Source of the DNA: Chlorops oryzae
Taxonomy: Eukaryota > Arthropoda > Insecta > Diptera > Chloropidae
NCBI GenBank assembly: GCA_020466095.1
Contig: CM035807.1
Location: 85,230,571-85,294,570, forward strand
DNA length: 64,000 nt
Direction of reading: 5' to 3'
Shown here piece after piece: positions 47,972 to 58,890 of this stretch (the stretch's first letter is position 1; each line of letters begins with the position of its first letter). The notes beneath the pieces are model-generated. The model worked only from the letters and a program-made list of their open reading frames with translations, made no database searches and was not told the DNA's origin. The position numbers and the translations under genes are program-made.

Positions 47972-49011
47972 TCACACCCGTACGAAACACAAACGTTTAA
48001 ATCCTCTAAATAACAAAAACTGCCACTTTTTGAAAACAAGCGACATAAGTCCTACCTTGCCGAAAGTCTGAAACACACTAAATTTTAGAGCTGCAACAAA
48101 CCGTATGTATTCGTTACTGAGTAGCTGGTGCAACATTTGATACCGAGTACGTAACGAAAGAGTTTTCGTAGTATGCAACAAAATATTTCTTCATTTTTCA
48201 AATTAAAATAAAAGCGGTATACTTTTGGGAAAATATTACTTCAAATTTATTTGCGATATACTTTCGGGAGATATTTTTACACTTGCGAATGTTTTGCTGT
48301 TGCTGGGTTCGAATCTCACAGCCGGCTTATTTTCAATTGTTATAATTAATTATACTAATTATAATAACAATGGAAGTTAAATTAATAATTTTTTATGATT
48401 CTTCTTGCATTTTCGTTTGACTTTTATTGAATACATTTTCTAACGGCGGCAGAGCGAGTTTTTATGGGAAAATCGTTTGTGATGGCTCCTAATGAATAAG
48501 CTAAAACAGTCAAGCCAGCTTTGCCCTTTTTCGGGCACTGCTAGGTTATAAGCCAAATCTAGATTATAAGGGATTCCCAAATTGTCAAACCCGTGTTATA
48601 AGGGAGCCCCAAAGCAGGAAGCATAGGTTATAAGGAGCCCCGGTGCAAAATCTTTGTTATAACAAAACTCTCAGGTGAAATCTTAATTATAATAATGCAG
48701 AACTCTCAACCACGGCTGTATATAACACGCAAATTTTGTGTTTTTCATGTGTCCCCTGAATCTTAAAGCTGCACTTTTGGCCTATAATTATTAGTGACTT
48801 CGATTATTTAAAGTGATTGCACACAAAAAAAAAGCATTTTGCTTTGAATTGGGCATTGAGTAATTTTACTCTTGGCGTAAGAAAGCCAAAAAAGTGCCAA
48901 ATACAACAAAAAAGAGCCACAGCGCCAAGTTAAAAATAAAGAGCCACAATTGGCGCCAAAACACCAACTGTGGCAGCGGTGCTCTCAACATTTGATGAAA
49001 CTGTGAGAATT
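47972..49011. other. CenG1A-Rab9 divergent intergenic region, proximal part
   Basis: Includes a partial tRNA-like B box (GGGTTCGAATCTC) near 48305 and a short tandem array at 48520-48665. No gene supported. Confidence 0.45.
48520..48665. repeat. Short degenerate ~35-40-bp tandem repeat
   Basis: Four to five diverged units, each containing GGTTATAAGGGAGCCCC or a variant. Confidence 0.6.
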
Positions 49012-49875
49012 ATAAAAATCAGTGCTGCCACCAAATCTTACATAAATTATACAAAAAATGTATCTTTTCGAACAAAATTATACATAAAATTTTTTGAATC
49101 ATACATTAAAGATGCATAGGGGAAAATAAACCATTTTACAAATGGATCAGATAAACATATTTATTACTCTATTTATTACTCTATCTCCCAAGCTCCTTTT
49201 GTATCCATTTTCGAAATGGCACAGTACATTTCTAACATTTGAAGTTGAAGACATCCCCTACATATAAACCGATAATTTTTCGTTAAAATTTTGCCGTCTT
49301 TTTAATACCTAAAAATAAATAAAAATTAAAAACTTTGGAATTCAGTCTTTTAAACAAAAATTATATAAACCTTAAATATTTATTCTTTTAAATTAGTTAA
49401 ATATATAATAATACCAAATATTTTCGTATTGATATGTTTCGCTTCACTTAAATAGTGCCGAATTTTCCTTTTTTGTTTTAGATTTTTGTTATTCATACTT
49501 TTATTTTTGCAATTTAGTTCAATAAATGCAAAATTTTGAGCACACGCGCACGTTTAATCGGTTTAATTCTTCTACTGATGCGCAAAATCGAATTTTGTCT
49601 CTTATATTTTAATTAGTCGGTCAATAGAAAAGGGCCGATAAACTACACCAGCATGCTGGCTCACCTAAAAAGTATCAATATATTATTAGCATGACGATGC
49701 GGTTTTATGTGCAGCTTTTTTTTTTAAACAAAAAAGCATATTTTTGAAAAATAGCGATTCGCCTTAATTATACATAAATTGTTCGAAGAACAAATTATAC
49801 ATTGAAGACACAGAAGCAGGCGAAAACATACGGATTTCGTTTAATTATCCGCAAAGTGGCAGCACTGATAAAAAT
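49012..49875. mobile_element. hAT element, perfect 8-bp TSD
   Basis: Element 49020-49867 (848 bp) with ends CAGTGCTGCCACCAAAT and, inward from the right, CAGTGCTGCCACTTTGC. The 8-bp duplication ATAAAAAT lies at 49012-49019 and 49868-49875. CAGTG ends and an 8-bp duplication define it as hAT. It is non-autonomous and sits only about 270 bp upstream of the Rab9 start codon. Confidence 0.9.
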
Positions 49876-50145
49876 CAAAATCACCTTTTTGTACTGACAG
49901 AGAGAAAAATTCCCTTTTTCCCAAATTGTAGAAGTCATGCCAAAAAGTCCCAAAAATTGGGAAAAATCCCTCAAACTTGCAACACTGGCATGAAATCGGT
50001 TGTTGTTGTTGCGAGCAGCAAGTAGTATAGTTGACGGTATATTGTTGACGGTTACACGGTGCGCTTCAATATAAAGGAAAATCTATTAATTTTTTGATAT
50101 ATTTATTTGAAAGAAAAAAAAAACTGCTATAAATCCTTCATCAAC

Positions 50146-50337
50146 ATGACGAATATGCGTCCGCCGAGCAAAAATACTTTATTAAAAGTGATAATATTAG
50201 GCGATAGTGGGATCGGAAAATCCTGTTTAATGAATCGTTTTGTTTTGAGCCGTTACGATGAGGGTAACTTTCATACAATCGGAGTGGAGTTCATGAATAA
50301 AGATATTGAAATTGATGGCGAAACATACACATTACAG
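50146..50337 (+). CDS. Rab9: Rab9 small GTPase, coding exon 1 of 3
   Basis: The full protein joins 50146-50337, 57568-57762 and 57836-58231 into 260 residues. Rab9 works on late endosomes in endosome-to-Golgi retrieval. Exon 1 (residues 1-64) holds the P-loop GDSGIGKS (19-26) and switch I with Thr44 in HTIGVEF. The start MTNMR matches the fly Rab9 N-terminus; the frame extends upstream only through a TTG, so the ATG at 50146 is chosen. The P-loop has Ser21 and Ile23 where many Rabs read GGVGK; both are compatible with nucleotide binding. The exon ends in CAG|GTGCGT, phase 0. It lies head to head with CenG1A. Identity rests on sequence recognition and is strong; the orthology could be checked against Rab9 paralogues. 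Confidence 0.93.
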
Positions 50338-50817
50338 GTGCGTGAAGGGTTCGAAGGCCGTTTGACCATGACCTTCTTTGGTGTTTCTAAATTAATAGGA
50401 AAAAAATATATTTTCATTAGGTATATGTTTTTTTTTTTTTTTTTTGGTTTGATATTTTTCGTTAATCTTTGAAGAGCCTTGTAAGATAACAGTGGGATTT
50501 CTTTTCTTTTTGTCTTTAATTAAATGATTGAGGGAGTGTTTGGGGTTTTCGTTTAAGCTTCAATCGATGATAAAATTGTTAAGCCTTTTTTCTTAAAGAA
50601 ATTTTTGCTTACCAAATCAAAATGATGGGGGTTTTTTTAAGATAAAATCCCAACCAAATATTTGTATTTTTTATTTTTTTTTTTGGCAAACATTGCTGAG
50701 TAAGCGCTTAGCAAGCAAAGAAAAATGAGAAACAGATCTTCGAGACGTTGGGATTCATAAGCCAAAGAAGAAGATAAACAAACAGAACTCTTCTGCGTCA
50801 CAGCAGGATTTCTAATT

Positions 50818-51298
50818 CAGTGGCATACGCAGGGGATGGTTTTGGGGTGGCAACCCCCTTCCGAAATGCGAGGAACCACAAAGTAGTTCCAGAAAATATC
50901 ATGTTTTTTTTTTGTTTTTTTTTTTACTTTAATTCAAATGGCTGGGCCACATATGTATGCCAGGGTAGTTCTTCTTCTAGTCTTGAATCTTCTTATCCTT
51001 CGCAGTCTGCGGTGGGTCGAAGATTATACGTCCATATTTATACAAAGCACACGTTTTTTTCAATGGTTATATAGCTTCCGATCCTTAGAATTCATCTGGG
51101 CTCTTGAAGGATAACAGATCTCCTTTACAGATTCTTTGGATCCTTCTTGATCCTTCCTCTATTATATTATTTTGTGTTCTTTATTTTAATGCCAAAATCA
51201 AGAGTTGACTCTTCGAGAGTCCCATGGAGAGTGTCGATATAAAGTTTTTTTTTTATGCCTATAGCCCCTCCCGAAAGGTTGTTCTGCGTACGCGCCTG
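50818..51298. mobile_element. MITE-like element, ends CAGTGGCATACGCAG / CTGCGTACGCGCCTG
   Basis: Imperfect terminal inverted repeats of about 15 bp, with shared internal CCCCTTCCGAAA / CCCCTCCCGAAAGG segments near each end. Related to the 148-bp element at 44900. No clean target duplication seen. Confidence 0.55.
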
Positions 51299-52034
51299 CC
51301 TTAGTCATACGAAAATAGGCTAGAATTAATTTTTCAATAGAAAAAGTCTGCTGGATTTTGAAAACGAAGCATTTGAAAATTGCAAACAATAACATATTCA
51401 AATACGTTTTGTTGATGATGATCCCCCACACGAGATGTTCATTCGGTAATATCCATTATCATTCTGACCCCTTTTTAAGCGGAAATTTTTTTTTTCGCTG
51501 AATTTGCAAATCAGAATTTCGCTCAACTTAAAAACTGCTGTCGTAGTAATTGACACGGATGGAGAATAGTTAGAATCGTGCTTTAGATGTTAGAGTAACC
51601 CAATGGATATGGTAGGTCACGTTGTTACTGTTAAACTGTTTTTCTTTTCAAATTGAAGGCAAATTTTCCATCCGACCGCCAAGAAGAGCTTGAAGGTTCT
51701 TAAATATATTTAATTTCTCTCAGTTTTATTTGCTTTTAAATTAAAATAAAATAATGTACCGGGATATTTGCTTTCGCAGCATGGGAACAATGTTAGGCTG
51801 TGCTTGCTTGGGTGATCCCCCTTAAAAAATAAAAATAATTTGTTTCTCTTCCTGTCTGCTAATACGTTGTATCCCGTTACGCTGCGTGATTATGTGCGGG
51901 AGGCTTTCCGGCAAAGTTGATTGTGCTCAGAGTGAGCAGTGAACCTTAAAATGTTACGAACCTTAAGGCACTCATTGCGAGTTACTTCTTCGAGCAAATT
52001 GCCATGGATTTCTACCGTTGAAATGTTATAAGTT
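51299..52034. other. Rab9 intron 1, unique part
   Basis: No feature seen. Confidence 0.4.
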
Positions 52035-52516
52035 TTTATACCCGACACACTCTGTGTCGAGGGTATATTGCGTTTGTGTGGTTGTGTGTAACACCCAGAA
52101 CTAGTCGAGATAGACCATACAAGCTATCTTGACAAAATTTGGTATGCGTGCTCACGGGGACATGAGTAAGATTAAGTTCCAGAATGGACCAGATCGGACC
52201 ATTTTTAGGGGTACCTCCAGTACGAGGGTCTGTCACAAAAATCTCAAAACTGCCCCAAAATCGGATTTTTTGAAAATATTCCACTGAAACTTAGAATTTG
52301 AGCGCATATTAAGGCCTCCGATTAGAATTCAAAAAAAATTGGAAAAGTGGGCGTGGCAAAAGAGCGGTTTTCATAAAGAAATTTAACAAAAGTCGGTATA
52401 TGGGGCGCCTCATGGCCTAAAACACCTCTTCATATTAAAAATTATTTGAATAGGTGTGTCTGTGTCGGGTATTCTATTGTCAGGCTCGCCTGACTATAAC
52501 ACCCTTACTTGTTTAT
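52035..52516 (-). mobile_element. mini-me/Helentron-like element, microsatellite deleted
   Basis: Minus-strand copy of the family at 29842 and 62264. It has TATACCCGACACACTC at its 3' end and the hairpin GTCAGGC/GCCTGAC then ACTTGTTTAT at its 5' end. The stretch that carries (GACA)n in other copies is missing between 'gaccatacaa' and 'gctatcttgac' (near 52120). Confidence 0.85.
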
Positions 52517-53391
52517 GTTAAATTATGTTACTCTAAGTGTCTTATTGCTTAGATTGGGCCCTCATTAATCGTTCAAGCTCTTTCGCAATTGTTAAATTTG
52601 GACTGCACCGGAGAGATTTCCTGTCAATTTCACTGTGACTGCAATCAGTTGGTGCAAAATCAATTTCATTGTGCCAATCGAATGGCTTCATTAATAGCAG
52701 TTGGTCGTTTCTTAGTTTGGACCTACATTTTCCGCTTCATTTGGAACTGGTTCGATGTCGAATGACTGCAATCAGCGATTTCCATACCTCGACGGATGGA
52801 TGCATGGGTTCACGAACACGTCGTGCTAAATTTCAAAGCTTTCAACTACATTGCTTCTCAGAATCCGGTGTCTTAATTTCAAACTCAAACAGACAAGATA
52901 AAGGCATGTCTTTGTTCCTCAATCAAATTCGCAATGAATTCTAGTTTAAAAATAGTTTTTTTTTTTCATTTAATTCCAAAGGCTCTCGTTATTAATTCCA
53001 TCAACGTACAACAGTGGGTCTAATTGGAATAGGTTTTTTTTTTGCAACAATTTTGTATGAATGAGATCCTAATAAATGTAAACATTGCCATAATGCAATT
53101 ATTTTCTATTTTTATTTGTTTCAATTTCATCGTTTCTTTGTCGCTCAGTTCTTTGATGTACTGTAAACGGAGAAGTAAGGGGAGTTCTTTCTTAGTTCAT
53201 TTATAATTTCTTTAATTTAGAGTGCTAATGAGTAAGAAACGATTAAATCAATGTGAACACAAATCGAACACGAAGTCGTTGAAAGCAGAATAAGCACCGT
53301 TTGGATTAAAGTATTCATTCTAACAAAAGTTCGCTTAGTTGGCGTTAGGGGGCGTTTAGATCAGTTAAGTCGATTTAGATATAAGAATATT
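52517..53391. other. Rab9 intron 1, unique part
   Basis: Normal-complexity DNA at 52545-52930; could hold regulatory sequence but nothing specific is visible. Confidence 0.4.
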
Positions 53392-53537
53392 CAGTGTACT
53401 CTCTGCTGGCAGACACTCCTCTCTTGAGCGGACACTTTTTGGGAATGCTCTAGTGCTCTTTTTTGTCTCAAATAGTTTCCTCTTAAGCGGACAAATTTTT
53501 CTGTCCCGTAGGTGTCCGCTTAATAGAAAGTATATTG
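53392..53537. mobile_element. Pogo/Tigger-like MITE (eroded)
   Basis: The left end CAGTGTACTCTCTGCTGGCA and the inward right end CAATATACTTTCTATTAAGC are diverged inverted repeats, followed by GCGGACACTT/GCGGACACCT. The 'TTAAGCGGACA' signature is common in Tc1/pogo-type MITEs of insects. The right flank is TA; the left flank TT has probably mutated. Confidence 0.6.
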
Positions 53538-54858
53538 TATTTATAAAATATAATAAAGATTTATAATTTTATATTTATTTATTTACAACACGAAATGTAC
53601 CTATAGATTTCTATAATTTTGAATATGCAAGGAATCCCTCTCTCAGGATTAATTGGTTGCGAGTCTAGCTTTCGGTTGGAACTTAGAAATTTTTAATTCT
53701 GTTCTTTTATTTCGGCTCTTGAAGTAACTTTTCAAAATAGGCAATAATTTTTCAATCCCAATTAACACTTTTGAGCTAGTTATACTAAGGATTCTATAAA
53801 TAACTGAACTGGTATAAAGCAATATACTCTAAGGCCAAGTCAACAACGCCTACTGTCACTATAGCCATAAAAGACTAATAGTATTTAGAATAGACTTGTG
53901 TTAATAGATAAGTGTATAGAACCAGTTGAAATTCTCAAATTAATGAATATTTTCCAAACTTTTTTTTGAATAATTATTACATAAAATTTGCGTTAAATGT
54001 GGGTGATGAGTTTAGTTTGTTACTTCAGTCTCCACGGCAACGAAAGTTTGCCATTTTCGTCATTGGAGTAGTTTACCTTTGTTCTGAATATGAAAGAAAA
54101 TGAAGAGTTTTTGCTCATCCGAATGCCCAAATAGAATTAGGAAGAATTCCTTTCTCATTCAGTAAATGGTTTGTAATTTCATTGATTAATGTTCTTTCAA
54201 GTTTCCGAGAATCATTAGTGAAATCAACAGCGTAAATGCGAGGTCTATCAGTAGCTATTTTGTTAAAAAAAGAGAGAAAAAAATTTCTAATTCGGCACCT
54301 CCGAAGTATAATGACGTAATTTTATAGCGAAAATTCATTAAAACTTCTTAAGAAAGAAATTATTCAAAAATATTTCTGGTGCGGTGAAATATCGAACCAC
54401 GCAATTTAGAAGTTTCTCTTGAAATATTTAATGTTTCTTAGTAGCAGCACAGCCCGTTCTCTTGACTTAAGTCTTGAACAAAAAATTAAAAAAAAAACCG
54501 GCGTTCAAAAAAGATTTATTTGTAAATTTGATTTCGTAACGAATTGTTTTTTCTAACACCGGCCCCTCTAAGGTGATTCACTCAGTCCACAACATATTGA
54601 CTGTGACAATAGAACAATTGCTGCCTAAATTATACTTGTAGTATCACAATTATTTCTAATTGCAGCATCATTGAGAATGCGGAAACCGGCAGTCCGATAC
54701 TTAGTGGAAAGCTTCCACATCGAATTTCGTTATGCAATCCAAAGACTGCCAATTCAAAATAATTTTCGATTTTCATATGATACTCCGATTTGATCTGTTT
54801 CACGTGCGAAATTTAAGCGATTAGATTAGGCCGTCTTTTTAAAAATTGATTTATTGAA
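53538..54858. other. Rab9 intron 1, unique part
   Basis: No feature seen beyond short A/T runs. Confidence 0.4.
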
Positions 54859-55260
54859 TACAGTAGTCTCGCTATATAAGAAAGTCGATTTTGCCAAGAA
54901 ATTTCATTCTTATATCCGTTTGTTTCTTTTATAAGAACTCGTTTATAAGAAAATTCTTTCTTAGAAAAAAACCGTTTATAAGCAAATTTTTTCTTATATA
55001 AACTACCGATATTTGAAAATAGGGGTGTTAAATTTTTGATAAAAACCAAGTTTCTTATATAAAAATTTTTTTTCATACAAAAAAAGTTTTTGGTTTTGGT
55101 AAACAGTTTCTTAAAGGAGGGTTTTTCTTATATAACGAGTTTCTTATATACAAACATTTTTGTACAGAGCTTAAAATAAATGAACTGGGTGCCCTGAGAT
55201 TCCTTTCTTAAAAGCGGGTTTTTCTTATACACGAGTTTCTTATATAGCGAAACTACTGTA
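54859..55260. mobile_element. Tc1/mariner-type MITE with TTTCTTATATA repeats
   Basis: Element 54861-55258 with ends CAGTAGTCTCGCTATATAAG and (inward) CAGTAGTTTCGCTATATAAG, each flanked by TA. The interior contains many copies of TTTCTTATATA or its variants in both orientations. Non-autonomous. Confidence 0.88.
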
Positions 55261-55339
55261 TACCTATTGAAATGGCGTTGCAGAATTTACTGGCCTAATG
55301 TATTAGAGATATAGGCAAAAGGGAGCAGGCAGCAAACTT

Positions 55340-56440
55340 TCAATAATTTGGACAAAATTTTGAAAAGGTTTTTGAAAACTGTAGAAAAACTTTGGAAAAA
55401 AAAGAAGATTGAGAAAAAAAAATTTGTAGTGAATTAAAAAAAATTTCGAAAATTATTTTATAAGATTAGAAAAATTTATACACAATTTTTTTTAAAACTG
55501 AAAAAAAATTTTGGAAAAAATTAAGTAAAAAAAATTAGATATTATTTATAATTGAAAAAATTAGGAAAAAAATTTAAAAAAATTACAAAAATTATTAATA
55601 TAAAAGTTTGAAAAATGTAAGAAATCAAATTAATGAAAAATTTCAAAAATTATTAATTTAATAAGATTAAAAAAATTTTAGATAAAAATTAGAAAAAACT
55701 TAAGAAAAAATTTCAAAATTTAAAACAAAATTATTTAGAAAATAACATAAATTAAAAATAAATACTATTTGAAAATGTTTAGATAAAAATAAAAAAATTT
55801 GTAAATATAAATTTAAAAAATTAAATATGAAAATAATTAAAAAATTTATAAATAAAAATAATTAAAATTAACCAAATTATAAAAAATTAAATAAAATTAA
55901 GAAAATAATTATATAAAATTTAAGAAAATGTTTAGATAAAAATTAAAAATAATTTAGAGGATTAAAAATTTAGCATAAATTTAACAAAATTAATTAGTGA
56001 AAAATTTTAAAAAATTCCGAAACTATTGAAAATAATTTTGATGAAATTAAGAAAAACTTATCTAAATGAAATCTATATAAAAATAAGAAAAAATTTATAT
56101 AAAATTCAGAAAATTTATTATATGAAAATTAGAAACAATTTAGAGCGAAATTTCAATAACATTTAGATAAATTTAAGAAAAATGATTCGTAAAAATTCAG
56201 AAAAATCATCCGAAAATATTAAAACAAATTTAGAAGAATTTAGAAATAATTAGGAGGATTTTCAAAAACAATTCTTAAAAAAATTTAGATAAAATTGATT
56301 AAAAGTTTGTGGAAAATTAAAAAAAAAAAACATAAAAAATTTACATAAATCAAAGAAAACAATCAGAAAAAATTGATAAAGTTATTAGGAAAAATGTAGA
56401 TGAAATTCAGAATAAATTTCGAAAAATACTGCTGATTGGA
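55340..56440 (+). repeat. Degenerate A-rich array (GAAAAAATTTAGA-type)
   Basis: About 1.1 kb almost free of C on the plus strand, built of loosely repeated AAAAATTTAGA/AAAAATTAGA units. No coding sequence. It may be a decayed satellite or slippage-expanded intron DNA. Confidence 0.75.
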
Positions 56441-57560
56441 AGTAAAAATATCGCCTTATATGCTACTGATGAAAGATTTGTTTTGAAAACTTTCTCACAA
56501 TTTAGGCCAACAATATCTTCGCGAATTTCTTCATAATTTTTTATTTTCTTAGTGAATAAACGCCTACGCATGAGCTCATTTACAATATTTGCTTAACGAT
56601 ATGGCGTCAAAAATATTTAAAAAGCGATCAGAACGCTTCTTAACAATGTTATGCAAACAAGTTTGTCATTCTTCATTGTTCTCTTTTGGAAGAAGAAGTT
56701 TTCCGCTGTATTTTCAGGTATTATGAATTATCATTTTTTTCTCTCTCTGTTGTCCATTGTTATCAGTATTTATTTAGGTACAAATACCGAAGCAAACATT
56801 TGCCTGTTTTCTTATCTTTTTTGCATAATTTTTGTGCTGTAAGTTTTTTATTTTTTATTTTTTATTTCAATTTATTTATTTTTATTTTTCGTTCATTTTT
56901 ATTCCTCTGGTATATTTTCGGTGTTGTGTCTGAATGAATGCGAGATTTTTATTGCTTTCAATTACGTGCAATCGATCTACATATGTACATACATAAGTGG
57001 ATCCACTTCAGTATTCATTTGACGAAGGCAATAAACAAGTTCGTTCACAGCCGTAACTGGAGACTTTGAAGCCGAAGCCCCTATAAAGGTCCGATGCCAC
57101 GTGTCAAAATCAATTTATATGGCTTTGTTTTTTAATTAGTTAGAAGCCTTAGTTTTCCCATGGCATGTCTATTAAGTGTGGGAAAAAGCTAATTGGTAAT
57201 ACCTACAATTCTTTCTACCTGTGTAAATTAAATTAATTATTAGGTACTTCTATTTTATTTGATTTAATAACATGAAGTATTGAAGAATCTAATCAACATT
57301 CAATGAAAGCTCCAAGTTTGGATACATTTTCTTCGGTATTTTTCTGAATTGACCATTTGCATTGAATGGAAAAAATCTAGGATCTTTTGAGTCCGGCCCC
57401 CTTAGAGGAGCTTTCATTGTTATAGCAAACTAGCTTGTGAGAAATGTAAATGATTGCTTAGTAACTAAGCGAACTTTTGTTAGCTTAGATTACTATATTT
57501 AATAAATTTTATTATCCAAGTCTACTTTTGTTGACTTTTTTTTTTATCTATTCTCTTGTT
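56441..57560. other. Rab9 intron 1, 3' part
   Basis: T-rich DNA and the polypyrimidine tract leading to the acceptor at 57567. No other feature. Confidence 0.45.
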
Positions 57561-57567
57561 TTCTCAG

Positions 57568-57762
57568 ATATGGGACACGGCAGGCCAAGAGCGTTTTCGC
57601 GCTTTACGCACGCCCTTCTATCGTGGCTGCGATGTTTGTCTTCTCTGCTATGCGGTCAATGATCGTGATAGCCTGAGGGGCATTAAACAGTGGAGGAATG
57701 AGTTCCTCGCTTATGCTAATGTTGACCCTGCTAAGTTTCCCTTCATCGTTGTTGGAAATAAG
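57568..57762 (+). CDS. Rab9: Rab9, coding exon 2 of 3
   Basis: Residues 65-129. It opens with IWDTAGQERF (switch II, Gln71 being the catalytic glutamine) and RALRTPFYRG, the Rab9-like stretch with Leu/Thr/Pro/Phe in place of SYYRG of Rab1/5. It ends within the guanine-specificity motif, GNK of NKND. Bounded by TTCTCAG| and AAG|GTAAGT, both phase 0. Confidence 0.95.
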
Positions 57763-57835
57763 GTAAGTTTTGGAAAGATGTTGTCAAAGAAATTTTGCTG
57801 AAATTCTCAGGAATGATTTTGAATTTCTCTTTCAG
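57763..57835 (+). other. Rab9 intron 2 (73 bp)
   Basis: GTAAGT at the donor and CTCTTTCAG at the acceptor, a typical short fly intron. It splits the NKND motif exactly between Lys129 and Asn130. Confidence 0.93.
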
Positions 57836-58231
57836 AACGATATCGATCCTCAGTTCCGTCAGGTTACATTCGATGAGGTTCAAGAATGGTGTGACACAAA
57901 TGGCGTAACGAGTCATATTGAAACGTCTTCAAAAATGGCGCACAACGTGACGGACGCATTCGTTATGGCCGTGCGGCAATGGAAGCATATGGAGCGGATT
58001 GCTGAAATCGAGCTACGAGAGAACAACGATACAATAAACCTCACAAAGACTATACGCTTGGCACAAAATCGATTTTGCTGCTCCGGCGGAGAGAGTTCCA
58101 CGCCCGAGACGAGCGTCGACGAGGACTACATGAATTGGCAGAACACTCTCAATAATACCAATACCAGTCCAGGGCCATTTCGATTTGTCAGTCGAAACCG
58201 ACAAACGTTAGCACCGCACTATCAGCTGTAA
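57836..58231 (+). CDS. Rab9: Rab9, coding exon 3 of 3
   Basis: Residues 130-260 and the stop. It supplies Asn130-Asp131 of NKND and the ETSSK motif (158-162), which contacts guanine. The hypervariable tail reads AQNRFCCSGG: the Cys-Cys pair (210-211) sits where vertebrate Rab9 ends in a prenylated CC, but here 49 more residues follow, ending HYQL. No CC, CXC or CAAX motif is at the true C-terminus. Either the extended form is not geranylgeranylated, or an alternative 3' end exposes the Cys pair; I see no obvious splice donor at that point. Confidence 0.93.
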   Translation, partial: NDIDPQFRQVTFDEVQEWCDTNGVTSHIETSSKMAHNVTDAFVMAVRQWKHMERIAEIELRENNDTINLTKTIRLAQNRFCCSGGESSTPETSVDEDYMNWQNTLNNTNTSPGPFRFVSRNRQTLAPHYQL

Positions 58232-58716
58232 TTTAAGGATACAATAATCTGCATAATTAATTTTTTTTTTAAATAATTTTTTATTTAACATTTCATTCAT
58301 TTAATTGGTAAGATAGAGCGTCAATTAATAGAAAGAGTGCGTTGGAAGATATGGAATTGATCGTTTAAATCATTATTTGCAATTTATTTAGAATATACCA
58401 AAAATAGGGTAAATTGTGCCAGGCACATAAATTTATTTTAGGAAAATAATCGAACAATTTTTTAAGCATTAATCTGTTTTTCATTCCGTAAGGTATAAGA
58501 ATTGTTTTCCAACAAAGATGTATTATTTTATCTACTAAGGTCACTGTCTCCATCGCTTTAAATGAGCATAATTATGATCTAAGAGAATTATGATATTCGT
58601 AGCTTTTTAACAATGTACCTCCTTCCAAATTGATACAATTCTAGACTTTTATTTATTCTTCCGATTTTGGACTACATTCTCTGCTAAGGAAACAATCGGT
58701 CGGGAATAATTTTTCA

Positions 58717-58722
58717 AATAAA
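58717..58722 (+). terminator. Possible Rab9 polyadenylation signal
   Basis: AATAAA about 490 bases after the stop, the first canonical hexamer I find downstream. An AATAAT variant at 58240-58245 could act instead. Confidence 0.3.
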
Positions 58723-58890
58723 TTTCTAAGCTTTTTATTAAAAATGACATGGAAATCAATAGAGCTGTAACTCTTGTGCGAAAAGAGATTATTGACATGG
58801 TCAGAAAATGTTAAATATCGAATTGTGTCACTTTTGAAGTTCTTGTACGACAATTCAACTCTAAGTGGCTCAATCCGTAATTTGTTAGCT

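Larger units (their letters stand above)
50338..57567 (+). other. Rab9 intron 1 (7,230 bp)
   Basis: Donor GTGCGT at 50338, acceptor TTTTCTCAG ending 57567, both phase 0. It is loaded with repeats: a CAGTGGC-type element, a Helentron-like copy, two MITEs and an A-rich degenerate array. No exon or nested gene is supported; frames at 52669-52944 and 56651-56937 have no family features. Confidence 0.9.

Noticed and set aside
50107..50145. N-terminal extension of Rab9 from an upstream TTG
   Set aside because: TTG is not an expected fly start codon, and the ATG at 50146 gives the MTNMR start seen in fly Rab9.
50338..50472. Read-through of Rab9 exon 1 past residue 64
   Set aside because: A good donor follows Gln64 and the next exon continues exactly with IWDTAGQERF; the read-through is intron sequence.
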